From Sequoia sempervirens (taxonomy: Eukaryota > Streptophyta > Pinopsida > Cupressales > Cupressaceae), in the NCBI GenBank assembly GCA_007258455.2, contig VDFB02270651.1:705027360-705091359 (forward strand): a stretch of 64,000 nucleotides of DNA. Direction: 5' to 3'. Of this stretch, positions 45,505 to 58,281 are shown piece after piece; the first letter of the stretch is position 1, and each line of letters starts with the position of its first letter. A program made the position numbers and the translations under genes. The notes under the pieces are model-generated. The model ran no database searches. It was given only the letters and a program-made list of their open reading frames with translations, and was not told the DNA's origin.

Positions 45505-48500
45505 TGTAATAACCCATCCTAAATTACTACTTAATTAACATTATTATAAATGACACATGAATATATTCCAAATTAAAAAGACATAACTAGTGGCTAAAGT
45601 CATTCATAGCTACACATGTCCATTTAAAATGAATTAATGATTCATATATTCACTTCAAAAGTTAAATTACAATATAAGGTTTGACTTGGATCCAAAGGCC
45701 ACAAAGTCATTACATTGTACACTTTACATCAAATATATGAATGCATTGCATCAATTTACATCTTAGACTAAAATAGTCTTGTGAACAATTAAGGTTCCTC
45801 TTGACACTCACCTCCACTAGTGGACAAGAACATGGTTGAAGCACTTTACCGCCCAACCATGAAGCTTACGCTTCCTCAAAATTCTTCCAACTTGAAGAAT
45901 ACTCGACCCTGCATGGAAAGTTTAGCAAGAAAACAATCTGCAAGTGGAATCTGGTGCATTCCCATACATCAACCTGCAATTTCTATCTACAAATTAGTAA
46001 AGAAAATGCAAGATCTATGCTAGGAATGGCAGAGAGTGATATCATAGAGTTTATGCATACAAAATGAACTATATTGTTTGACCAAGCATATCAAATGTGT
46101 TGCAACAACAACAAACAATAGGTTCTGGTAAAGAAAACCAATACTCTCTGAACTCCATTTTGACACCTATCCCGAAAGGTGACTTTCTACAATACAACAT
46201 CTCATAACAACTATCTACCCTCTAGAAGCATCTACCCTAAGGTTCTATAGTCTACTTAGGTATCACTATTATGTTCAATTATTAAAGTATTCCTCTCACA
46301 TATTTACAAAAAAAATAATTAGAATACTAATTTACTCTCTAAATAGAAATTACATACATGATTCAAATAGAGTAATTCAATAATCAATCATATCATTCTC
46401 ATGACTCATATTTACTTTTCAACATAATCATTATCCATTTTAAAATGAATTAAGAACAAAAGAAGGTATGTCACAAGTATGTGTATGTACATAGGCAAAG
46501 TCTATGTGAATACACATATATTTTCCTACTTAAGTTTTTGATTTGTGCATAGAGTCTGAAATAAATCATTAAATAATAATGCAATCATTAAATAATATTC
46601 CATTTGATGTTTCTTTTGTCAAAATAAAGAATCCAGATCAAGTCTATAATAATAGTTTCACACATATTGTTGTTTCTTTGCATTCTCACAAAACTGTGAT
46701 ACTCTAATATTGTTGTCTACATATGAACATTCATCATTCTTAATAGAACCAATACTATTTCCTACTAAACAATTATAAGTCAAGTTGTTTCATATAGATT
46801 TTTCACAGTTTACAACTATTTAATGTTGTTCTAGCTAAATAGGTTAATGAACAAGACTATTTTCAGCTACAAAGATAACTTTACAACAATCAATGTCATT
46901 TGCAATAGATTATCACTATTTACAGCAATACACTATTTTTTTAGACTAAATAGTTTCATTTTATGACAAACAATGTCATTTCCTACAAAACATTCTTTGT
47001 TTACAATTACTCATTTGTTGTTTCAATTTGTTCAAATGCTAAATGATAACATTACAACTTAATGTTCATTGCTTTTAACAGAACGAGGTTATCTCACAAT
47101 GAACAGATAATGTACAATGTTGTTTTTCCAATAACAAAAATTGTCTACAACTAACTCATCTGTAAATATAAAAAAAAATCCATTAAAATTTCACTAACAA
47201 ATTTTGCTAATAGAAAGTCCATTATTCATCATTTCAAAAACATAAACAATAATGAAAATTCATTAAGCAACTAAATAAGAAATAAATGAAACTAGACCAA
47301 CATGATCATTGTATGTGAAATATGAGCAATCATTTGGTTATGAAACAAAAATCATACAACTTTGGGGTTCTTGAAAAAACTCATGCTTCCATGGTTATAA
47401 GAAAAACATTCTCTGGTCACTCTAGGAGTGACTGCTCCTTATATGTATGATACATTTCTTCCTTAGCTAAACAAGGATCATATTTGAAATGCCCATATGG
47501 GCTTACTAGATTTACACCATATAGATAGATATATTCGACATGCAAACTCATGTCTATAATGTATTCAAAGAATCATCCCATCGATCATTTAGATCGACCC
47601 AAACAAGGGCTTGGTGAATCTCAAACTTAAAATTGTTCCATCATTCCTATCAAATGAGGTCAACTTCATAAAAACAACATTATGCATACATATTCCAAGT
47701 TCTTATAGCATTTTTTTAAGCCCTCTACCATTATCGGCCCATCCAATAATGAGTATCAATATTTATAAAATGAAGTACTCGATATCATGTCCCTCCCATA
47801 AGATCGATAGTCGATCCTCTTCAAGGTTAATCTATGCTAAATAACACAATCATTTGGAATGAAATTTTGATAGCCATTGTATGGCTAGCACCATCGTGCA
47901 AGATCAAATGATAGTCGAGTTATTTAAGGCTATAAGACTTGGCCTAGCTCTGCAGTTAGTCGATAAGGCTCTAAACTTTAATAGTATTCATATAAGGTAG
48001 GTCATTGGCCATGCAACCCCACAAGGTGGTCGACAATACTCATACATTTGGCTCAAGGCCATTTCAAACCCAAACAAAGAATTCACATTTTACTGTGCTA
48101 TTAAAACATTTGAAAAAATGAAGGAATACTTCTAGCATGTTTCAAGAATGATAATAAAATAGAACATATTTCTAAAAGAGATCAATTTACCTCCAAATTC
48201 GATCTTTTGTGAAGTTTTCCTTAGATTTTTCCCTTTCTCAAGTTCTTTTCTCTACATTTTTCCTTCAATCCAGTTGAATCACCTTCCTGTGCTTTTTCCT
48301 CCCAGTTATGAATTCAAAAATGGAAACATTATTTTTCAAGTTACTGGGCGTTGCCATTATGGCATTATTTCCTTACCACTGACCACTATCTTGTTTTTAA
48401 TATTTCCATTAAGCTTGTGGCAGACCACATCCTTCATGGGATGCCTTCATGATTTTCATTTGATTTCCAATAGTCTGATTTGGGATATTATCAGTTATCG

Positions 48501-49321
48501 AATTCAATTTCAATAAGAATATAAATATTTATATGTATATATACAATATATATATATATGTATTTATATGAAGTCATTCATATTTACTATGTTCTCATTT
48601 TGTATATATATTTATATATATGTATGTATGTATTCGCATTTATATGTATACAATTATTTACATACATGTATATATATATGCATATATTCATGTGTAGATT
48701 GTTTCTTTGAAGAAGTTTATGAGTTCCATATGTTATCATTTAATTAAATATGGAACTTTAATTTCATCTCGAGCATCCATATATATGTGAACTAAAAGGT
48801 ATTTTTATTTACTTTATTTCACATAATGAAACTCTTATCCTTTTAATCATTCTTTAAAATATGCACTTTCATTTTCTTCAAAACACAGAGTTAAGGTAAA
48901 CAATTTAATATACAATCCATTCATTTTAATTCACTGAAACAATTCAAGTCGTGAAATTACATTCTTCTATATATGCAAAACTAGTTCAAATGCAAGTAAT
49001 CATGCCATTTGTGGTGTGTGCACCCAAATTCCAATTGGCTTACCGTTTGATTTGGCTAACAGTCCTACTTCAACCGTGCTCTTGTCCTTCAACATGTCTC
49101 CCTACAACTCCACACACTTGCACTTGCAAAATTTATCAGTAATGTTCAATTCTTGATAACATATAAGATAATTTTCAAAAGTTTGTACATTCAACATTAG
49201 TCAACTTCTTTCAATCTTTTTTTTTTTAAATTCTAAAATTTCCATTTAATATATATTGAATTTCTTCAATAGTTCAATTTTCCTTATTATAATAAATATG
49301 AAATAAAATTGGGTTATGACA
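45505..49321 (-). repeat. E4 3' LTR (3,817 bp)
   Basis: It runs from TGTAATAACCCA to TGGGTTATGACA, whose ends are inverted copies of each other. It contains TA-rich microsatellite at about 48,530-48,690 and a 189-bp segment (48,303-48,491) bounded by direct repeats CAGTTATGAATTCAA and CAGTTATCGAATTCAA that the other LTR lacks. Short open frames inside (for example 47,611-47,844, present in both LTRs) are not genes. Confidence 0.92.
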
Positions 49322-49334
49322 TCCTTCCCCTCTT
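49322..49334 (-). promoter_or_regulatory. E4 polypurine tract
   Basis: The minus strand reads AAGAGGGGAAGGA directly before the LTR start TGTCATAACCCA. Confidence 0.85.
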
Positions 49335-49539
49335 GGAAGAGACATCGTCCCGATGTCTAGTAAATCGAAAAAAAAACATCATGTCAAATTTGAGCATACA
49401 TGTCTATTTCAACATCAAAATTAAATTATATATGTCTATTTCAACATCAAAATTAAAGCATAGAACATCATAGCATCTCAATCCAAAAAATTTCCAACAA
49501 AATTGTTGAGGTCTCTTTCTCAAGAAAGAAAATGTGGAA

Positions 49540-49930
49540 AGGAGCGTTCTATTTCTTTCGCATCCTCCCAAGTAGCATTGTCTTCTGAGTATTGGTACCA
49601 TTGGACTTTAAATTGAGAAATATCTCTACTCTGCAACTTAACATTATGTCTATCTAGGATTCTAATGGGCTTCACTAGCACCACTCATGGGTCCTATACC
49701 TGCAAGGATTGTCAATCAAGCACATGAGTCACATCAAAATGATATGGCTTAAGAATGAAAAATGAAACACATTATGAAGTTGAGTTAGAGTAGGTGGTAG
49801 AGCTAGTCTATAAGGAACTAGGTTAATTGCTTCCAAGAATTTAAACGGTCCCACATATACTGGGGCCAACTTGGAAGAATTTCCAAAAGAAATAGAAATT
49901 TTATGAGATTTAACTCTCAAGAAAACTTTT
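49540..49930 (-). pseudogene. E4 integrase C-terminus and chromodomain remnant
   Basis: The open frame 49,729-49,920 reads KLAPVYVGPFKFLEAINLVP then YRLALPPTLTQLHNVFHFSF, the GPF/Y module of gypsy integrase. Downstream, across stops, PIRILDRHNVKL, SQFKVQWYQYSEDNATWEDA (49,560-49,690) matches the chromodomain-like tail of plant chromoviruses. The tail is thought to bind modified histone and bias insertion to heterochromatin. Confidence 0.85.
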
Positions 49931-50199
49931 TCCCCAGTTGCGAACTTTCTAAGAGTTTGATTCTTGTCAGCATAAGTCTTCTATTGGTCTGCTACCTCCT
50001 TCAATCTACTCTTAATGACCCTCATTTGTTCTTCCATTTCCTTAATAATTTCAAGTCCTACTATGATCCTATCCTCCAATTATCCTGATGGGGGTACGAC
50101 ACTTCCACCCATACAAATCTTGAAACGGTGCCATGCCTAGGGATGTATGATAAGATTTGTAAGAAAACTCTACCAAAGGAAAATATTCTTCCCACCTAT

Positions 50200-50930
50200 A
50201 CTGTTCTTCCATACAATACATTCAAAGGAGGTCTTTGACTACCTGATTTTCCCTCTCTATCTGCCTATCATTTGAGGATGATAAGTCGAGCTAAAATTCA
50301 GTTTGGTCCCCAATATAGCATTTAGGGTCATCCAAAACCTTGAGGTCATCCATGTGTCCCTATCAGAAATGATAGTCTCTAGCACTCCATGCAAGTGGAA
50401 TATCTCCTCCAAAAATTTATTAGCCAGTGGCAATGATCCATCCTTAAGATTTCCTAGAATGAAATGCACAACCTTAGTCAACTTATCAATCACGACCAAG
50501 ATAACATCATGCTTATTCTTGCTCAACAACAACCCCTGTATAAAATCCATACTGATCACCTACCATTTATACTCAGGTATGTCATGAGGATACAGTAACC
50601 TGGCTAGATGTGCATTCTCGGCCTTGAATAATTGGCACTCTAAGCATCTGGCTATGTACTCCACTACATCCTTCTTGAGTTTAGGAAAAAAATGCAGTCT
50701 TCAACTCTACGATTATCTTGGATACTCTGGAGTGTCCTCAATAAGGCACATTGTGAATCTCTTCTAAAACCAACTTTCTCATCTCTCTAGATTCAAGAAT
50801 ATACATTCTGCTTTGATATCTCAAAATACCATTTGACTTGATCTCATACCCATTGAACCAATGATCTAAAGGAATTAATGCTAGGTATCTCTTCACTCTC
50901 GCATAGTGCTCATCCCCTAGGAGATTCTGA
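50200..50930 (-). pseudogene. E4 integrase core and zinc finger remnant
   Basis: The H2C2 finger is read as EEIHNVPY then GHSRVSK (two His) and ARCLECQLFK (two Cys). The core stretch 50,257-50,559 shows SMDFIQGLLLSKNKHDVILV, VVIDKLTKVVHF (first Asp), ETIISDRDTWMTSRFW (second Asp) and NFSSTYHPQMIGR. A frameshift follows at the point where TDGQTER-like sequence with the Glu should be. Confidence 0.87.
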
Positions 50931-50979
50931 ATCACTTGCTATCTCAAGTTAGACCTCGTTGAGATCATGGCTACCAGAT

Positions 50980-51480
50980 GTCTTCATCTACTAAGATCAT
51001 CACCACTCTATTCTCTTTTCCATTTATACACTCAATTCCAAATTCCTACTCATTAAGGAATTCCAACCACCTTCTCTATTGTGCATTAAGGTTTGGTTGG
51101 GTAAATATGTATCTTAATCCTAGGTGGTATTTCTTGAGTTCAAACAGCTTTCCCAAAAGGTAATTCCTCCACATCTATAAGGAATGAACTATTATGGCCA
51201 ATTCTAAATCATGAGGCATGTATTTCACTTCATGTTGCTTGAGCTTCCTTGATTCATATGCAAACCACTTATCTATCTTGCATTAATACTGCTCCCAATC
51301 CCTCTCCTCAAGCATTCGTGATTACTATGAATCTCCCATTAGGATCAAGAATGGTCAGCACTAGTTATATCACGAGCCACTCCTTCAGGAGTTGGAATTC
51401 CTACTCACATTTCTAGATCCATTCAAGCCGTATTCCATTCCTTTGGAGTGAGGTAATAGGAGATGCAATCTGGGAGAACC
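50980..51480 (-). pseudogene. E4 RNase H remnant
   Basis: The minus strand reads FAYESRKLKQHEVKYMPHDL, ELAIIVHSLQMWRNYLLGKL and GLRYIFTQPNLNAQ then RRWLEFLNE, the standard gypsy RNase H sequence between reverse transcriptase and integrase, with stops. Confidence 0.82.
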
Positions 51481-51489
51481 CTTGCACTA

Positions 51490-52380
51490 ACTTCCTATAG
51501 TATCCTGCAAGGCCCATGAAGTTGTGACCCTTTGACACATTCTATGGAATTGGCCATTCCACGATCGCATTGATCTATGGATACTCCTTCACCTAAAATG
51601 ATATGGCCTAGATAGTGCACCATGTCTTGATAGAATGAACACTTGGATATCTTCCCAAAGAGTCTCCTTTCTCTCAGTTGCTGAAAAACTATCCTCAAAT
51701 GTGTATCATGCTCTTTGAAAGTATTTGAGTATACTAGAATTTTGTCAATGAAGATTAGAACAAATTCATTCAAGCAGTTCTTGAATACGCTATTCATGAG
51801 GTTCATAAAGGTAATGTGAACTCATAATTTCCATATCGAGTTCTAAATGTAGTCTTTGAAATGTCTTCTTCCTTAATTCTCAATTGCTAGTACCCTGACC
51901 TGAGATCAATTATGGAGAACACCTTTTCTCCTTTCATTTGGTCAAACAACTCATCAATCCTTGAGAGTGGATACCAATTCTTGATGGTCACCTTATTCAA
52001 CATCTGATAATCTATACACAAACACAAAGTTCCATCCTTGTTCACAAAGATAACTGGTACTCCCCAAGAGGACACACTAGGCCTTATAATCCATTTGTCC
52101 AAAAATTCTATTAATTGGGCCTTCAACTCATAGAGTTTTTTGGTGGTCATCTAATTGGGTTCCTTGGATTGAGGCTCAACTCTTGGAACAAGGTCGATAG
52201 AAAATTCAAATTCCTGCTTTAGAGGCAACTCTGTAAGTTCATCAAGGAATACATCTTGGAACTCCTTGAGGATTGGATATTCATCTAAATATGGTTCCTT
52301 GCTGTCAGGATTACTGACATGCACTACATAAATTGCACATCCCTTTTGACGAGCCTTCTTGAGTTGCATCATAGAAATTT
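51490..52380 (-). pseudogene. E4 reverse transcriptase remnant
   Basis: Two open parts: 51,887-52,150 ([50 protein letters not shown] with the first Asp) and 51,495-51,806 (FVLIFIDKILVYSNTFKEHD, HYLGHIILGEGVSID). The catalytic FIDD is FIDK, so one metal ligand is lost. The preceding 52,151-52,372 piece is the N-terminal linker (LKEFQDVFLDELTELP). Confidence 0.9.
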
Positions 52381-52599
52381 TTCTAAGCTCTAAGGGTCTC
52401 TACATTCCACAAGCCTCAATTGGGTTTCCATAATCATCCAAACAGTTGACCACCTTATCCTCATAGTTCACAATACCCCTATGCTCAGTTAATCAATGTA
52501 TTCCCAGAATTGCATCATATGAGTCTAAAGGTGCCACATACAAGTTGACCTAAGTTTGAAAGGTAAGAAGCTCTAAGTCACTGCAAAAGAGACAGGTAT

Positions 52600-52810
52600 C
52601 TACCCTCCACTCTACTTGATTACCATATAGAGTCTATCCATGAATTTTCCATGTATCTAGGTCTAATGGGTATCTTGGATATTATTTTAGGATCTATAAA
52701 ACATTCAGTAGCTCTAGTATCAATTAAGATAGAGATAGATTGGCCATAGAGCTTAACCATTAGTTGAATTGGAAAAGCTTGATACTCTCCTTGTTTTTTA
52801 TCCATTGTAG
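52600..52810 (-). pseudogene. E4 aspartic protease remnant
   Basis: ISILIDTRATECFIDPKII is the retropepsin active site. The canonical DTGAT/DSGAS is DTRA here: Gly is replaced by Arg, which would inactivate it. The frame begins MDKKQGEYQAFPIQLMVKLY at 52,805. Confidence 0.82.
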
Positions 52811-52859
52811 CGTGGATCTAGTGATGTTGAGTCTGTTGGTAGCTTCCTTCCTTCTGCAA

Positions 52860-53891
52860 CTTCAATCATTGAGGATAGTTCAAGTCATAATGATCACCTT
52901 CGCAAGTATAACATCCATCACAAGGCCCTTTGCGACCGCCTAGCTTGTCCTCTCTAAAGCCCTTCTACTTATGTTCATCTTTACCCTTGCTTTTTTTTGC
53001 CTAATTATTCTTTCCACCATTACCATCTTCACCCTTTTCTTGTGACTCACTTCCCCTCTTGAGATTACAGATATGATGGCTCTTCGCTCCTTTATGAAAT
53101 TTATTTTTCCCATACAACTTAGAATTTGAGTCATTGCAAAGATTGGATAAGTGTTGCAGTTTTTGTTCTTGTTTGGTGGCTTTTAGGAAGAATTCATTCA
53201 TGGTTTGAGGTTCATGCATATCCACTTCTGCTCCTATGTGAGGTTTGAGTCCCATTATAAATTTTTGGATACAAAACTGTTCATCTCCCTGATACTAAGG
53301 CACATACTTCAACAAGTTTGTGAACTTTTCCCAATACTGAATGATAGTCATATTTCCTTGGGTTAAGCTCTTAAATTCCATCACTTTCTTGTCAAAGAAA
53401 AATTTTGATAACCATCTCTTCCTAAAGGCTTGGAGGAAGAGTTCCCAAGTGATCTCAATAGGCTAAATATTTCATTCTAACTTCTCATTATCCCACCAAG
53501 TTGTTGCTTCACCTGAGAGATGATATGTAGCCCATGACGCCTTAGTCTGTTTAGAAAGGTTACAGAGCCCAAAGTATTTTTCCATCTCTATAATCCAAGG
53601 CTCGGATCTTGCTCTGATAGCCTTACCATCGAATTTTGGTGGTACTACTCTTTTGAGATCTTTCCCAAGCTCTTCCTCAATTCATCCTTATGGACCTGCC
53701 CCTGGACCACCATCTCCTTGATTTCCTTCTGCATTCCTGCGGTCCTAGTCCTCGCATGCCACTTAAACTTCTTGCTCTATGTGATCCATGTGAGACTCTT
53801 TCTAGTTCAAAAGCTCTAGAATTCATTCTAGCCTCTTGTTAGGTCCATTATCGGGATCACTACCACCCACGTCTTACCTAGTAGTCACCAT
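52860..53891 (-). pseudogene. E4 gag remnant
   Basis: A start codon lies at 53,891 on the minus strand. The retrotransposon gag domain is recognisable as PWIIEMEKYFGLCNLSKQTK, ASWATYHLSGEATTWWDN and FLQAFRKRWL with stops between. 53,001-53,255 stays open (MGLKPHIGAEVDMHEPQTMN onward). The knuckle near 52,890 reads CYTCEGDHYDLNY, with Tyr in place of the last Cys. Confidence 0.85.
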
Positions 53892-54631
53892 GTTGTCCCA
53901 CACTTATCCTACAACACATTCACATTTATCGCATCTCAACACATGGTTCTATGAATAAACATTCTTATTCTACATCACATATTTTTTTCATATGCACATA
54001 TCCCTCATTATTAGAAGACATACACATTCATACATAATAAACAGATTTTGGAGTCCTTCATTTGAACATACCAAAAAAATATTATCTAATTTTATTTATA
54101 TTAAGGGCGAGTCAATAGAACCTTAATTACAAAAGGATTCTTGTTACATCATTCCGATTTCTTGACATCTAAAAGAGGACATTCCTCTGGGTCCTCATCA
54201 AAATTTACATCAAAATTTACAAAAGAGGATGGTTGATCATGCAGGCTCTCCTTTTCCTCTTTAGTCAACAAGGGTACATTGGGTCCACACCTTAGAGGCC
54301 AATCCTAGATTGTGGAAAGCTTTTTGATCTTAGGTGTTCACTTCTCCTCAATATTCAAGCCTCTCTCTAGCTTGATTTGTGTAAGGGCTTGAGCTAGAGT
54401 TTCATCATGGGGAGTTTCTATTTGAACAACCGTCTTGGAATTTTCTTCCTTTACTTCATTCTTACGTGAGATTCTAACATCTTTCCCTTTCCTTTGTCCT
54501 ACCTTTGACCTTCCCATACCTGCATTCAATCCAAGTTCGGTAAATTCTCAAGACAAATAAATTTTGGTCAAGGGTCAACTATCCCTAGTCAAACTATGGT
54601 AGACTCAAAAGGCCTAGAGTTGAACCCTAAG
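53892..54631 (-). other. E4 leader between primer site and gag
   Basis: Non-coding leader. A minus-strand open frame at 54,338-54,529 (Lys/Glu-rich) has no recognised motif and is of uncertain meaning. Confidence 0.6.
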
Positions 54632-54643
54632 CTTTGATACCAA
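54632..54643 (-). promoter_or_regulatory. E4 primer-binding site, tRNA-iMet type
   Basis: The minus strand reads TGGTATCAAAGC two bases after the 5' LTR end, one base from the usual initiator-Met site TGGTATCAGAGC. Confidence 0.88.
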
Positions 54644-54645
54644 AT

Positions 54646-57510
54646 GTAATAACCCATCCTAAATTATTACTTAATTAACATTATTGTAAATGACACATGA
54701 ATATATTCCAAATTAAAAACACGTAACTAGTGGCTAAATTCAATCATAGCTACACATGTCCATTTAAAATGAGTCAATGATTCATATATTCACTTCAAAA
54801 GTTGAATTACAATATCAGGTTTTACTCGGCTCCAAAGGCCATAAAGTCATTACATTGTACACTTTACATCAAATACATGAATGTATTACATCAAGTTACA
54901 CCTTAGACTAAAATAGTCTTGCGAACAACTAAGGTTACTCTTAAAATCTTGCCTCCACTAGTGGATGACAACATGGTTGAAACACTTTACCACCCAACCA
55001 TGAAGCTTACGCTTCCCTGAAATTTTTCCAACTTGAAGAATATGCATTCCTGTACAGAAAGTTTAGCAAGAAAATAATCTGCAAGGTGGAATATGTTACA
55101 TGCCCATACATCAACTTGCAATTTCTATCTACAAGTTAGAAAAGAAAATGCAAGATCTATGCTAGCAATGATAGAGAGTGATATCACAGAGTTTATGCAT
55201 ACAAAATGAACTATATTGCTTGGCCAAGCATATCAAATGTGTTGCAACAACAACAAACAATAGGTTATGGTAAAGAAAACCTATACTCTTTGAACTCCAT
55301 TTCGACACCTGTCCCAAAAGGTAACTTTCTACAATACAACATCTCATTACAACTATCTACCCTCTAGCAGCATCTACCCTAAGGTGCTCTAGTCTACTTA
55401 GGTATCACTGTTATGTTCAAGTATTAAAGTATTCCTCTCACATATGCACGAAAAAAAAGAATCATATTACTAATTTTCTCTCTAAACAAAAATCAAAGAC
55501 ATGATTCAAATAGAGTAATTCAACAATCAGTCATAACATCATGACACATATTTAGTTTTCAACATAAGCATTATCCATTTTAAAATGAATTAAGAACAAA
55601 AGAAGGTATATCACAAATATGTATATGTACATAGATGAAGCCTATGTGCATACACATATATGTGCCTACTTAAGTTATTTATTTGTGCATAGATTCTGAA
55701 ATAAACCATTAAATTAGATTGCAGTCATTAAATAATATTCCATTTGATGTTTCTTTAGTCAAAATAAAGAATCCAAATCAAGTCTATAATAATAGTTTCA
55801 CACATGCTATTGTTTCTTTGCATTCTCACAAAATTGTGATACTCTAATATTGTTGTCTATAGATGAACATTCATCTTTCTTAACAAAACCAGTACTATTT
55901 CCTACTAAACAATTATAATTCAAGTTGTTTCATATAGAACATTCATGGTTTACAACTATTTAATGTTGTTCCAGCTAAACAGTTTAATGAACAAGACTGT
56001 TTTCAGCTACAAAGATAACTTTACAACAATCAATATTGTTTGCAATATATTATTCACTATTTACATCAATATAATGTTGTTTCAAACTAAATAGTTTCAT
56101 TTTATGAAAAACAATGTTGTTTCCTATAGAAAATTCTCTGTTTCCAATTACTCATTTGTTGTTTCAAGCTATTCAGATGCTAAATGATAACATTACAACT
56201 TAATGTTCACTATTTTTAATAGAATGAGGTTATCTCGCAATGAACAAATAATGTACAATTTTTTTTTTCTAGTAACAAATATTGTCTATAGCTAACTCAT
56301 ATGTCAATATCAAAGCAAAGCCATTAAAATTTCACTATAAAATTTAGCTAACAAAATTTCCATTATTCATCATTTCAAAAACATAAACAATATTGAAAAT
56401 TCTTTGCAAAACTATATAATAAATGAAAGAAACTAGACCGACATGCTCGTCGTATATGAAATCTAAGCATTCATTTGGTTATGAAACAAAACTCAGATGA
56501 ATTTTGGGTTCTTGATAGAACTCATGCTTCCATGGTTATAAGAAAAATATTCTCTGGTCACTCTAGGAGCAACTACTCCTTATAAGTCTAATACATTTCT
56601 TCCTTAGCTGAACAAGGATCATATTCGAAATTCCCATATGGGCTTACTTGTTTTACACCATACAAATAGATATATTTGACATGCAAAAACATGTCTATAA
56701 TATATTCAAAGAATCAACCCATCGATCATTTAGATCGACCCAAACAAGGGCTTGGTGAATCTCAAACTTAAAATTGTTCCATTGTTCCTATCGAACAAGG
56801 TCAGCTTCACAAAAACAACAGTATACATACATATGTCAAGTTCTTATAGCATTTTTTTAAGCCCTTTACCATTATCGGCCCATCCAATAATAAGTATGAA
56901 TATTTATAAAATGAAGTACTTGGTATCATGTCCCTCCCATAGGATCGATAGTCGATCCTCTTCAAGGTTAATCTATGCTAAATGAAACAGTCATTCGAAA
57001 TGAAATTCTAATAGCCATTGTATGGCTAGCACCATCATGTAAGATCAAATGATATCCAAGTTATTTAAGGCACTAAGCCTCAACCTAGCTCTACAATTAG
57101 CCAATAAGGCTCTAAACTTTAATAGTATTAATACAAGGTAGGTCATTGGCCATGAGACGCCACAAGGTGGTCGAAAATACTCATACATTCAGCTCAAGGT
57201 CGTTTCAAACAAAAACAAAGAATTCACATTTTACTGTGCTATTAAAACATTCGACAAAATGAAGGAATACTTCTAGCATGTTTCAGGAATGATAATAAAA
57301 TAAAACCTATTTCTAAAAGAGATCGATTTACCTCCAAATTTGAGATTTTGTGAAGTTTCCCTCAAATTTTTCCCTTTCTTGAGCTCTTTTCTCCACTTTT
57401 TTCCTTCGAGCCAATCAAATCCCCTTCCTGTTTTTTTTCCTCTCAGTTATCGAATTCAATTTCAATAAGACTATAAATATATATACGTGTATATGTATAT
57501 GTATATATAT

Positions 57511-57547
<37 letters not shown>

Positions 57548-58281
57548 CTTCATTCATATTTACTATGGTCGATCTCATTTTGTGTGTGTATATATATATG
57601 TATGTATGTATGTATTCACATTTATTTACATATATATATATATATTCATGTGTTGATTGTTTATTTGAAGAAGTTTATGAGTTCCATATGCTATCATTTA
57701 ATTAAATAAGGAACTTTAATTTCTTCTCGAGCATCCATATATATGTGAACTAAAAGGGATTTCTCTTTACTTTATTTTACATAATGAAACTCTTATCCTT
57801 TTAATCATTCTTTAAAATAGGTACTTCCATTTTCTTCAAAACACAAAGTTAAGGTAGACAATTTAATCTACAAGTCATTCATTTTCAATCACTGAAATAA
57901 TTCAAGTCATGAAATTACATTCTTCTATATATGCAAAAATAGTTCAAATGCAAGTTATCATGTCATTTGTGGTGTGTGCACCTAGATTCCAACTGGCTTA
58001 CCATTCGATTCGACTAAAAAATACTACTTCAACCATGCTCTCGTCCTTCAACCTATCTCCCTACAAATGTACACACTTGCACTTACAAAATTTATCAATA
58101 ATGTTCAATTCTTGATAACATATAAGATAATTTTCAAAAGTTCACATAGTCCACATCAGTCAACTTCTTTCAATCTTTCTTTTTTTTAAATTCTAAAATT
58201 TCCATTTAATATATATTGAATTTCTTCAATAATTCAATTTACCATATTATAATAAATATGCAATAAAACTGGGTTATGACA
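54646..58281 (-). repeat. E4 5' LTR (3,636 bp)
   Basis: Collinear with 45,505-49,321. It lacks the 189-bp segment and keeps a single CAGTTATCGAATTCAA junction at about 57,444. TA-rich microsatellite at 57,478-57,660. Flanked on the right by TACTG. Confidence 0.92.

Larger units (their letters stand above)
45505..58281 (-). mobile_element. Ty3/gypsy chromovirus E4 (Tekay/Del-like), full length
   Basis: A 12.8-kb element with two LTRs of 3.8 and 3.6 kb in direct orientation, a primer-binding site, gag, protease, reverse transcriptase, RNase H, integrase and a C-terminal chromodomain-like segment, all on the minus strand. Reverse transcriptase precedes integrase, the gypsy order. Flanks are TATTG (45,500-45,504) and TACTG (58,282-58,286), a target duplication with one change. 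Intact tandem units read acatattgttatgc at this point, confirming the empty site. By eye the LTR starts differ at about 14 of 225 bases. The Tekay/Del assignment rests on very long LTRs plus a chromodomain. Confidence 0.93.

Noticed and set aside
47611..47844. Plus-strand 77-residue frame also present at 56,752-56,985
   Set aside because: The pair exists because both E4 LTRs contain it. No coding signature, and it is antisense to the element.
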